Assembly: GCA_018267385.1 (NCBI GenBank)
Contig: JAFDYN010000013.1
Coordinates: 1 to 64,000 of the forward strand
Source: Bacteroidota bacterium
GTDB taxonomy: Bacteria; Bacteroidota; Bacteroidia; Chitinophagales; LD1
DNA: 64,000 nt
Reading direction: 5' to 3'
In this document: piece by piece, positions 8,185 to 14,769 of the stretch
Layout: the number at the start of each line of letters is the position of its first letter
Numbering within the stretch: position 1 is the stretch's first letter
Position numbers and translations under genes: made by a program
The notes under the pieces: generated by a model
Seen by the model: only the letters and a program-made list of their open reading frames with translations
Databases searched by the model: none
What the model was told of the DNA's origin: nothing

Positions 8185-8939
8185 ATAACGACGCTATCAA
8201 AGACCTGCTCTACCGCATGGCAGACGACGCCCTGATCATAGGCCACCGAAACTCTGAGTGGACCGGCATAGGCCCGATGCTCGAGGAGGACCTCGCATTC
8301 TCGTCTATGTCTCAGGACAAGATAGGCCATGCGCAGGCACTCTATAATATCCTCTATACCTCCTTTGGCGAGAAGAATCCTGACGTGCTCGCATTCCAGC
8401 GCGCGGAGAAGGACTTCCACAGTTGCCAGCTGGTAGAGCTGCCTATCGGTGAGTATGACTTCAGCCTCGTGCGTCACTTCCTTTTTGACCATGCAGAGGC
8501 GCTGCGCTACGGTCTGCTGGAGGCTTCGTCTTTCGCACCGCTGGCCGGCCTGGCGCGCAAAGTGCGTGGAGAGATACGCTACCATGTGATGCACGCCGAT
8601 ACTTTCTTCAAACAGCTCTCTACAGGCAATGAAGTAGCCAAAGCACGCATGCAGTCTGCGCTGAATGAGGCCTTCCCGTATGCACTTGGCATATTTGAAC
8701 CATCGGCCTATGAAGAGGCGCTGATCGCAGACGGCGTATTTGCCGGTGAGGCCAGGCTGCAGGAACTCTGGCTGGAGAAGATCACGCCGATCGTAGCCGC
8801 CGCAGGCCTGCAGATACCGGCTATAGATGCTGCCAAGGCTGTCTATGGTGGCCGCAAAGGCTATCACTCTGAGTACCTCCGGCCGCTACTGGCAGAGATG
8901 ACAGAGGTGACCAGCATAGATCCCGCTGCTGAGTGGTAG
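8181..8939 (+). CDS. paaC: 1,2-phenylacetyl-CoA epoxidase subunit PaaC
   Basis: PaaC is the ferritin-like structural partner of PaaA in the epoxidase. The 252-residue product has the family features MADDALIIGHRNSEWTG, PMLEEDLAFSSMSQDKIGHA and the HFLFDHAEALRY segment, with the normal length. Its ATG overlaps the stop of the inserted gene (ATGA, 8181-8184). Next on the strand, after a 157-base gap with a repeat, come two small genes and then paaD, so the usual paaC-paaD adjacency is also interrupted. Confidence 0.95.
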   Translation: MNNDAIKDLLYRMADDALIIGHRNSEWTGIGPMLEEDLAFSSMSQDKIGHAQALYNILYTSFGEKNPDVLAFQRAEKDFHSCQLVELPIGEYDFSLVRHFLFDHAEALRYGLLEASSFAPLAGLARKVRGEIRYHVMHADTFFKQLSTGNEVAKARMQSALNEAFPYALGIFEPSAYEEALIADGVFAGEARLQELWLEKITPIVAAAGLQIPAIDAAKAVYGGRKGYHSEYLRPLLAEMTEVTSIDPAAEW

Positions 8940-9021
8940 GAAGGTGGAACAATAATTGACAGGTATTCAAACGTTATACGTTTATTATTAGGATCAATTA
9001 TTCAGATAAAGAATCTCACCA

Positions 9022-9081
9022 GGTTCTTTCCTCTTCTTTGGAGAGGGAAGATGCCCGCCGCGGCGGGCAGATGGGAGAGGT
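9022..9081. repeat. Dispersed palindromic intergenic repeat, copy 2
   Basis: The left half holds CCTCTTCTTTGGAGAGG and the right half GGCAGATGGGAGAGGTG, with a perfect inner hairpin CCCGCCGCGGCGGG at about 9054-9067. The copy at 2765-2818 has the same outer sequence but a different centre. It ends 15 bases before the start of the small membrane protein gene, inside the paa transcript. Confidence 0.6.
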
Positions 9082-9096
9082 GTAAACACTAACACA

Positions 9097-9345
9097 ATGC
9101 AAGCTGTAGTCAAAAGAAACCCGTATCAGGATACCCGCACCGACCGCAAGCCGGGCAAGATCTGGCTGGTGATAGGTGTGATCTTTTTCATCCTGCTCTT
9201 TGTGCCAGACCCGCTGAAGTTCATACCCGTGGTAGGCGAGGGCGAGGAACTGCTGGAAGGTAGTATCAGCCTTAGCGCACTGGCGGTATACTTCGTGAGG
9301 CGCTGGCTGTACAATAGTATCAAAGAGCATGTTCAGAGCAGATAG
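9097..9345 (+). CDS. Small hypothetical membrane protein
   Basis: An 82-residue protein with a basic N-terminus (residues 1-22) and a strongly hydrophobic segment at about 23-40 (WLVIGVIFFILLFVPD). A second weaker hydrophobic stretch lies at 55-66, followed by a basic tail. It may be an inner-membrane protein with one or two helices. No family is recognised. It lies between paaC and paaD and overlaps the next gene by 17 bases if that gene starts at 9329, so it probably belongs to the paa transcript. A link to phenylacetate metabolism is not shown. Confidence 0.65.
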   Translation: MQAVVKRNPYQDTRTDRKPGKIWLVIGVIFFILLFVPDPLKFIPVVGEGEELLEGSISLSALAVYFVRRWLYNSIKEHVQSR

Positions 9346-9691
9346 CACACCTGACCATACGATGTCCCTGCATCCGGACGGCTTAGGTATGCTACGCATG
9401 GGTATGAAACATGTAGAGGTTCGCCTTTGCGATGAAAAGAGGCAACAATTGAAGGCCGGTGATACTATCAGATTTAATAGTACAGCATCAAAGAGTGACT
9501 TTATTCAGGTAGTAGTGACAGATCTAAAGTATTTCAAAACCTTTGAAGCGCTGTATGAAACCGTTGGCCTGGATGCATTGGGCAGAGCAGATAAAACCAT
9601 GAGCTGGATGTTGGAGCAGACAGCATTACTATACGATAGCGAGCGTGAAACAAAATATGGTGCAGTAGCCATCTATCTGGATATAAAATGA
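9329..9691 (+). CDS. ASCH-domain-like protein
   Basis: A 120-residue protein with the pattern of the ASCH/PUA-like fold: LGMLRMGMKHVEVRLCDEKR followed by LKAGDTIRF, then a hydrophobic VVVTDLKYFKTFEALYE strand-helix and a C-terminal AVAIYLDI strand. ASCH domains bind RNA or act on modified nucleosides (for example N4-acetylcytidine amidohydrolase), but the specific role here is unknown. The start at 9329 overlaps the previous gene; an ATG at 9362 would also keep the whole domain. Its stop overlaps the paaD start (ATGA at 9688-9691), so it is cotranscribed with paaD. Confidence 0.72.
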   Translation: MFRADSTPDHTMSLHPDGLGMLRMGMKHVEVRLCDEKRQQLKAGDTIRFNSTASKSDFIQVVVTDLKYFKTFEALYETVGLDALGRADKTMSWMLEQTALLYDSERETKYGAVAIYLDIK

Positions 9692-10191
9692 ATACTCAAG
9701 AAAAGATCATGACAACGGCAGACATCTGGGCTGTGCTGGAGTCTGTCAAAGACCCCGAAATACCTGTGCTGAGCGTGGTGGATATGGGCATCGTCACCGC
9801 AGTGTCTCATCAGGAGGGGGGTGATACTGCTACGGTCACTATGACACCTACCTTTGTGGGCTGCCCCGCTATAGATATGATGAAAAAGGACATCTACAGT
9901 GCGGTAAGATCTCTGGGCTTTGCGTCAGTAGAAGTGGTCGTAGATATGGACACCGTGTGGAGCAGCGACCGTATGACACCAGACGCCAAAGCTCGCCTGG
10001 AGAAGTTTGGTATCGCGCCGCCACCCACTGCAGACGGCGAGCTCACCGCCGAGATGCTGGATCGTGTGCGCTGCCCGCACTGCGGCAGCACAGACACCAC
10101 GCTGCGCTCCACTTTCGGCTCTACACTATGCCGGGCTATCCGGTTCTGTTTCTCTTGCAAGCAAGGTTTCGAGCAGTTCAAGCCGCTCTAA
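9688..10191 (+). CDS. paaD: Phenylacetyl-CoA epoxidase assembly subunit PaaD
   Basis: PaaD is a MIP18-family (DUF59) protein needed for maturation of the phenylacetyl-CoA epoxidase metal centres. The 167-residue product has the MIP18 domain at about 10-95 with KDPEIPVLSVVDMGI and TPTFVGCPA (C59), and a C-terminal zinc ribbon with C129-x2-C132, C148, C154-x2-C157. An alternative start is the ATG at 9709. The ATGA overlap with the ASCH gene indicates coupling. It is the last gene of the cluster; the next gene is on the opposite strand and no paaE reductase is present. Confidence 0.93.
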   Translation: MNTQEKIMTTADIWAVLESVKDPEIPVLSVVDMGIVTAVSHQEGGDTATVTMTPTFVGCPAIDMMKKDIYSAVRSLGFASVEVVVDMDTVWSSDRMTPDAKARLEKFGIAPPPTADGELTAEMLDRVRCPHCGSTDTTLRSTFGSTLCRAIRFCFSCKQGFEQFKPL

Positions 10192-10218
10192 TTTTGGGGG
10201 TTCGACAATAGCGTTAGC

Positions 10219-10593
10219 CTACCTGAGTTTCACTAATATTTTAGCTAGCCACACTCCTCCCACAGCGCCTGTCGTATTGGCCAGCTCATCCCAAAGGTCA
10301 AAGCTGCGGTCAGGCGTGAGCGTGCCCTGCATGATCTCTATCGCGAGTCCATATAACGCCAGCACGAGAATCACCTTGATGAATGTATTGGCGCGCAGCG
10401 CCGGAAAATTTTTTTGACGGGTCCAACCGTACCAGGTAAGCACCGCCAGTATAAAGTAAAGGGTGAAGTGGACTACCTTGTCAAACTGAGGGATGGTGAC
10501 GCGTGGCACATGCCGGTGAGACATCAGGCATATGGCCAAAATAAAAGCCGCCCAAAGTATGGACGGCCAGTTATATTTCAGGAAACTCTTCAC
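10219..10593 (-). CDS. VanZ-like family membrane protein
   Basis: A 124-residue protein with four predicted membrane helices (about 10-25, 42-58, 72-92, 104-122). It has the VanZ-type features: an FDKVVHFTLYFILA segment and a conserved acidic stretch near the end (FDLWDELANTTGAVGG). VanZ itself gives low-level teicoplanin resistance, but most chromosomal homologues have no known role. It lies 96 bases downstream of gcvH on the same strand, an association seen in many Bacteroidota, and may share its transcript. It converges with paaD. Confidence 0.85.
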   Translation of the reverse strand: MKSFLKYNWPSILWAAFILAICLMSHRHVPRVTIPQFDKVVHFTLYFILAVLTWYGWTRQKNFPALRANTFIKVILVLALYGLAIEIMQGTLTPDRSFDLWDELANTTGAVGGVWLAKILVKLR

Positions 10594-10689
10594 TAGTATT
10601 GAGTAGCGTGTATTGAATAGTGCGATAATGCACTCTTATGAATAGTTTGTATCGTCTCAATACGCACTACTCATATCCCAATACTGAAT

Positions 10690-11070
10690 TTATACTCCGA
10701 TGTGCTTCTTATATGTCTCGGCATCCATCAGGCTGTCGAGGTCACCCAGGCTGCTGATCTCTACCTTGACCATCCAGCCTGCGCCGTATGGGTCCTTGTT
10801 GACTGACTCAGGGGCAGCGTCGAGACCTTTATTGAACTCTATTATCTTGCCGGCTACCGGGAGATAGAGGTCAGATACAGTCTTGACCGCCTCTACGGTG
10901 CCAAATACAGCATCTTTGGCTACTGTATCGCCTACGGTATTGATATCTACATATACTATGTCGCCCAGCTCATTCTGTGCGAAATCTGTGATGCCTATAG
11001 TGCCGGTGTTGCCTTCTACGCGGATCCACTCGTGCTCTTTGCTATACTTGAGGTCAGATGGGAAATTCAT
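10690..11070 (-). CDS. gcvH: Glycine cleavage system H protein
   Basis: GcvH is the lipoyl carrier that shuttles the methylamine group of glycine between the P, T and L proteins of the glycine cleavage system. The 126-residue product is full length with the opening [12 protein letters not shown] and the lipoylation motif [15 protein letters not shown], in which K63 is the modified lysine. A good promoter (CTTG-19-TATTTTTG on the minus strand) is 18 bases upstream. The gcvT gene is 39 kb away at 49986-51062, so the system is not in one operon. Transcription points away from the candidate origin. Confidence 0.96.
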   Translation of the reverse strand: MNFPSDLKYSKEHEWIRVEGNTGTIGITDFAQNELGDIVYVDINTVGDTVAKDAVFGTVEAVKTVSDLYLPVAGKIIEFNKGLDAAPESVNKDPYGAGWMVKVEISSLGDLDSLMDAETYKKHIGV

Positions 11071-11087
11071 TGATTTGATGTTTTGTC

Positions 11088-11118
11088 CAAAAATAAGTGA
11101 ATCGAAAGACTTTGCAAG
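11088..11118 (-). promoter_or_regulatory. Predicted gcvH promoter
   Basis: Read on the minus strand, CTTG (11118-11115) is followed after 19 bases by TATTTTTG (11095-11088), a complete match to the -7 consensus and a three-of-four match to TTTG. The start codon is at 11070. Confidence 0.55.
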
Positions 11119-11199
11119 ATGATATTAATAGATAGTATCAATCGTCTGATAGAAGCCGCGCCAGTACTACGTTTTAGGTTTGTAGTGCTGAACTAACAG

Positions 11200-11570
11200 A
11201 TACCCTGTGGATAGTAGTGGATAACTGTGAGTAGATTTCCGAAAATTAATTTTGGATAACACTGAGATTTTTCTTCCCCATTTTTCAGAAATCCGCCTGT
11301 TCACTTTTTTAACGCTACTCACATGGCTGCTCACAGGATGTGGATAGCTAGTTATCCGTCCAGCTTTGTCAACAGGGCTATAAACTATGTGTGGATTACT
11401 CTATAAATATTTGAATATCAATATACATGACCTAAATAAAGATGTTAGTTAACGTTACCTTAATAGTGATAACGAAAGAGTCAAGGGGTCCGGGAGAAAA
11501 CTTTTGTTGTTATACACGGAGCTAATAACACTGGTTTTTATAAAAGTATTTAAATACTAATTAATACAGG
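11200..11570. other. oriC: Candidate replication origin (oriC) with DnaA-box cluster
   Basis: The 589-base gap between gcvH and the PSD-like gene has no open reading frame of interest. It carries five nonamers with one mismatch to the DnaA box TGTGGATAA, all in the same orientation: TGTGGATAG (11206-11214), AGTGGATAA (11216-11224, exactly ten bases after the first), TTTGGATAA (11251-11259), TGTGGATAG (11339-11347) and TGTGGATTA (11390-11398). A weaker TTATACACG is at 11510. An AT-rich segment at about 11398-11470 and 11520-11565 could serve as the unwinding element. A simple equal-base estimate gives about 0.04 such boxes in a 200-base stretch. dnaA is not in the window, so this is a candidate only. 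Confidence 0.5.
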
Positions 11571-11659
11571 TGTGGAGCTGTTGAAACTAAAAAGCGCCGA
11601 AAAAATTTTTTTCAGAGGGTGACGGGCTATCTTCGTCCTCCCGGTCTAAACACATCGCC

Positions 11660-12307
11660 ATGAAGAAATTTTTGAAATACCTGCTCGTGCTCGTCGTAGC
11701 GATCGTGTTGTTTTGCGGCCTGTTTTACAAGTTCTGGTTCCTGCGGCAACCGGCGCGGAATGTGCCACATGACAACCACCTTTTCATCAGTCCGGCTAAT
11801 GGCGTGGTGGTGTCTATCACCAAATGGGATAAAGACTACCTCGCTGTGACCAAGGGTAAATATGGATTGATCACTACCTGGGCAAATGATGTAGATACTG
11901 CAGGCTACATGGTATCCATACAGATGGACCCGACACATGTGCACTACCAGCGTGCGCCGCTGGATGCCAGGATCGTAGCGCATCAGCATAGCAAAGGAAG
12001 TTTCAATAACGCTTTAAAATCAGATAACCCATACGGGATACGATTTGAGAATGAGCATAACGAGATACTGATACAGACGCCGGATAGCAACCGCTATAAG
12101 ATCATCCAGATAGCAGGCTTTGTGGCGCGCAGGATAGAAGACTATGTAGTGCCGGGGCAGGATGTGAAGCAAGGCGATGTGATAGGACTGATCAAACTCG
12201 GCTCACAGGTCACTGTGATATTCCCGCATAATACACACATCAACACACGTATAGGTGAGACGGTGACAGACGGAGAGTCTGTGCTGGGAGAGGTGGCTGC
12301 GCGATAA
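11660..12307 (+). CDS. Phosphatidylserine decarboxylase-related protein
   Basis: A 215-residue protein with an N-terminal membrane anchor (residues 6-24) followed by the core of the phosphatidylserine decarboxylase family, pyruvoyl enzymes that make phosphatidylethanolamine. The regions ISPANGVVV (43-51), MDPTHVHYQRAP (89-100) and LGSQVTVIFP (180-189) align with the family motifs. S182 is where the self-cleaving serine lies, and H93/H95 the histidines. The usual aspartate of the S-P-A-D-G motif is N47, which could abolish the normal autoprocessing triad. It may be a divergent PSD or a related protein of altered function; another PSD gene should be looked for in the genome. Confidence 0.72.
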   Translation: MKKFLKYLLVLVVAIVLFCGLFYKFWFLRQPARNVPHDNHLFISPANGVVVSITKWDKDYLAVTKGKYGLITTWANDVDTAGYMVSIQMDPTHVHYQRAPLDARIVAHQHSKGSFNNALKSDNPYGIRFENEHNEILIQTPDSNRYKIIQIAGFVARRIEDYVVPGQDVKQGDVIGLIKLGSQVTVIFPHNTHINTRIGETVTDGESVLGEVAAR

Positions 12308-12352
12308 TTCTGGCATGTGCCACGTAGCACGGATTTTTGGCTATTTTCAATC

Positions 12353-12874
12353 ATGCTCACGACGATATTTACCCCATTCCCCTACCTGGAAACGGAACGG
12401 CTATCACTGTGGCAGATGGAGCTATCTGATGCTCCTGATATACTGGCACTGCGCTCAGATGCCCGCGTGAATCAATATATAGACCGTAAGCCTACCACCT
12501 CTATAGAGGAGGCAGAGACTTTTATCAAGCGCATCAATACTGCTATAGAAAGGGGTGAGAGCCTATTCTGGGCAGTGGCGGACAGGCAGACAAATAAGTT
12601 TCTGGGTACGCTGTGCCTATGGAATATAGATCATGAGCGGGACAAGGTGGAGCTGGGCTATGAACTGATCTATGAGGCACAAGGCAAAGGCTATATGCTT
12701 GAAGCAGTGCCCAAGGTCATAGACTTCGCCTGGCAGCGGATGGGTGCCAAAGAGATGGAGGCAGTAATAGTAGAGGGTAATGAGCGATCTGTAAAGCTCA
12801 TAGACAGATTAGGCTTTACGCTGAGAAACAAAGAAGATAATATCATGTACTACACGCTGCAGAGGCCTGTATAA
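12353..12874 (+). CDS. GNAT family N-acetyltransferase (RimJ/RimL-like)
   Basis: A 173-residue acetyltransferase of the RimJ/RimL type. Visible features are FPYLETERLSLWQM at the start, the strand KFLGTLCLWNID, and the acetyl-CoA-binding segment YEAQGKGYMLEA (Q/RxxGxG/A-like), ending with VIVEGNERSVKLIDRLGF. The ATG at 12353 is used since a start at 12317 adds only unconserved residues. Substrates of this group include ribosomal protein N-termini, antibiotics and small molecules; none can be inferred here. Confidence 0.85.
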   Translation: MLTTIFTPFPYLETERLSLWQMELSDAPDILALRSDARVNQYIDRKPTTSIEEAETFIKRINTAIERGESLFWAVADRQTNKFLGTLCLWNIDHERDKVELGYELIYEAQGKGYMLEAVPKVIDFAWQRMGAKEMEAVIVEGNERSVKLIDRLGFTLRNKEDNIMYYTLQRPV

Positions 12875-12910
12875 AGTTGCAGATTCTATGTGGAACAAAA
12901 GTCAGTGTTT

Positions 12911-13489
12911 TTATGACAGTAGCTTTTCTATCTCTAGCGGATAATGTGCATGCTCCAGCTCATGTATGCGTGCAGATAGGGTCTCTACGGTGTCAGCAGG
13001 TTCTACGTGGCACCGGAATTGGCTTATATATTGGCCTTCATCATAGTGCTCATTCACATAGTGTATGGTGATGCCGGATTCAGTGTCTTTATCATTTAAA
13101 ACAGCTGTGTGAATGTGTTTGCCATACATGCCTTTGCCACCATGTTTAGGCAAGAGTGCGGGGTGAATATTAATGATCTTATTGGGATAGGCTTTGACTA
13201 GAAAGGCAGGTATCAATAGCAGGAAGCCGGCTAGTACGATGAGATCTATATCATAGATCTCCAGCATATCCAGTAGTTCTTCTTCGTTATTGAGTTCTGC
13301 AGGGGATACTATGTCAAAGGGGATGCGGTTTTCTTTGGCTATCTGGATGACGCCTGCGTCTTTCTTGTTAGTGACTATGAGTGCTACCTTGATAGAAGGG
13401 TGGCCTTTGAAATGATCTATGATGGCCTGTGCATTTGATCCCTTGCCAGAGGCGAAGATGGCGATGTGCTTCTGATGGTCTTGTTTCAT
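12911..13489 (-). CDS. purN: Phosphoribosylglycinamide formyltransferase PurN
   Basis: PurN transfers the formyl group of 10-formyltetrahydrofolate to GAR in the third step of purine synthesis. The 192-residue product has the phosphate-binding FASGKGSNA (12-20), the catalytic NIHPALLP segment with N107 and H109, the ESGITIHYV strand and D150 in the YDEG motif, all as in the family. Its start overlaps the stop of the upstream small gene (ATGA, 13486-13489), so those two are coupled. The HepT/MntA toxin-antitoxin genes lie further upstream on the same strand. Confidence 0.95.
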   Translation of the reverse strand: MKQDHQKHIAIFASGKGSNAQAIIDHFKGHPSIKVALIVTNKKDAGVIQIAKENRIPFDIVSPAELNNEEELLDMLEIYDIDLIVLAGFLLLIPAFLVKAYPNKIINIHPALLPKHGGKGMYGKHIHTAVLNDKDTESGITIHYVNEHYDEGQYISQFRCHVEPADTVETLSARIHELEHAHYPLEIEKLLS

Positions 13490-13740
13490 TTCAGTTTGAT
13501 CAGTACATCTACATTGTATCGTTCCTTCACGTCATTTTTGAAGCTGATGTAGCCATCTTTGGTATAGGGCTTCTTGTGATAGGCATCGAGGCGCTCCTCA
13601 AAGGCTTCCAACTTGCGGCGAGAGATATCTTCGTCCATTTGATAGACTTCTACAGTCTCCTTGAAAGACATCGTATCTAGTGCCTTCATGATCTGTGCGG
13701 CATCCTGCTCACCCTCGAGGTATATGGTTATGGTCTTCAT
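13486..13740 (-). CDS. Small hypothetical protein upstream of purN
   Basis: An 84-residue protein with a beta strand at the N-terminus (MKTITIYLEGEQDAAQI) and a charged helical remainder containing ISRRKLEAFEERLDAYHKKP. The start at 13740 is chosen; an extension to 13818 is hydrophobic and unlikely. The size and composition would fit an antitoxin-like or regulatory protein, but no family is recognised. It overlaps purN by four bases. Confidence 0.6.
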   Translation of the reverse strand: MKTITIYLEGEQDAAQIMKALDTMSFKETVEVYQMDEDISRRKLEAFEERLDAYHKKPYTKDGYISFKNDVKERYNVDVLIKLK

Positions 13741-13788
13741 GCTTTTTGAGGATGGAAAGTACAAAAAGAGTAGGTGATAAAAGGCGCA

Positions 13789-13804
13789 TGTTCCGTGTGG
13801 AACG
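13789..13804. promoter_or_regulatory. parS-like site (13 of 16)
   Basis: TGTTCCGTGTGGAACG differs from the parS consensus TGTTNCACGTGNAACA at three positions. It lies in the 74-base gap between the small gene and hepT. Confidence 0.3.
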
Positions 13805-13814
13805 GAAATTAACC

Positions 13815-14150
13815 TCAATCAGCCAATAATGCTTTTACCTCTGATTCCAATTTTGGTAAATAGTTGACGATGATGGTCCATACTTGAGCGTGATCTATAG
13901 TATCATATTCATGGACTATCCTATTGCGAAAGCTTATAATCCTTGATGCATTTGTAATGGTGAATGCAGGTTTTAGCTTCATTAGTTCATATACTGCTTC
14001 GCCCACGACACTGAATTCATATTTTACTGCACTACGGATTGTAATATTACTTTCAAAGAGAAAATAGTCCCTCTTATGCTGAAGATGGATATCTATATTA
14101 TGTATGGACATAAGGATGTCAGCCAGATATTTCCTTTGCTGATCATCCAT
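13815..14150 (-). CDS. hepT: HepT-like toxin (DUF86, HEPN)
   Basis: A 111-residue all-helical HEPN-domain protein. The motif RNRIVHEY gives R75-x4-H80-x-Y82, the R-X4-H-X-Y signature of HepT RNases; in studied systems the tyrosine is AMPylated by the partner MntA to silence the toxin. The gene overlaps the upstream mntA by eight bases, the usual HepT/MntA arrangement. The pair sits upstream of the purN genes and has somewhat higher AT content than its neighbours, which fits mobile toxin-antitoxin modules. The assignment is strong by motif and context. Confidence 0.88.
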   Translation of the reverse strand: MDDQQRKYLADILMSIHNIDIHLQHKRDYFLFESNITIRSAVKYEFSVVGEAVYELMKLKPAFTITNASRIISFRNRIVHEYDTIDHAQVWTIIVNYLPKLESEVKALLAD

Positions 14151-14451
14151 ATATTAATTGCTTGCTAGCCTCTACGCTTTTGATGAAGAATGGATTTTTG
14201 AGAGAGCGGCTGGTGAGTAGGTCTACCCTTCTACCTAGAGCATTTTCCAAAGAGAATTGTAACTCCCATAGATGACTGCCCAACTCTACAGGATCGAGTT
14301 TGTCGTCCACATCTACCAGGATATCGACATCGCTTTCAGAGGTAAAGGTATCCCTGACACTGCTGCCAAATGCATAAGCCCGCAATATGCGATGCTCTCG
14401 CATAAGAGCCTGTATCTGGACAATATGTGTTTGTAGAAATGGCTGAAGCAT
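14143..14451 (-). CDS. mntA: MntA-like minimal nucleotidyltransferase antitoxin
   Basis: A 102-residue DNA polymerase beta-like nucleotidyltransferase. The catalytic pattern is intact: FGSSVRDTFTSESDVDIL contains G-S and D-x-D, and a third acidic residue lies in RRVDLL. Such MntA proteins inactivate HepT toxins by transferring AMP. I use the ATG at 14451 rather than an in-frame TTG at 14457, because a full -7 element (TAATTTTG) ends only three bases before the ATG, so the mRNA is likely leaderless. Confidence 0.88.
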   Translation of the reverse strand: MLQPFLQTHIVQIQALMREHRILRAYAFGSSVRDTFTSESDVDILVDVDDKLDPVELGSHLWELQFSLENALGRRVDLLTSRSLKNPFFIKSVEASKQLIYG

Positions 14452-14454
14452 ATG

Positions 14455-14462
14455 CAAAATTA
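14455..14462 (-). promoter_or_regulatory. Predicted mntA -7 element, leaderless
   Basis: TAATTTTG on the minus strand is a perfect TAnnTTTG match placed three bases before the mntA ATG. No clear -33 TTTG is seen. Confidence 0.45.
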
Positions 14463-14570
14463 AGAAAATCGTGATAGTGAAAGGGACCTAGCATATTCTC
14501 CGTGGAACCGGAAAAGGGGTGTATTGTGAATAAAATGTAGATAACCCTAGGATTTACGAAAGAGATTCAC

Positions 14571-14578
14571 TACTTTTG
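14571..14578 (+). promoter_or_regulatory. Predicted -7 element and long leader of the DEAD-box gene
   Basis: TACTTTTG is a perfect -7 match. Transcription from here would leave an untranslated leader of about 185 bases before the ATG at 14770. Long leaders are typical of cold-induced DEAD-box RNA helicase genes, but no known structured element is recognised. Confidence 0.45.
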
Positions 14579-14769
14579 CGGCGCAATAGCAATACTACTG
14601 CCCAATTTCCTGCCGCGTTTTACGACACAGATCGTATCATATCATGAGGAAGTCAGGCAGTCTTGCCGACTTTATTTTAATAACAGTCACGACATCGTAC
14701 CCCTTAGCCAAAACTGCCCAATACCGGGTCAGCTATCGGTTGTGCTGTGCTCATGACAAAAATCAAAAA

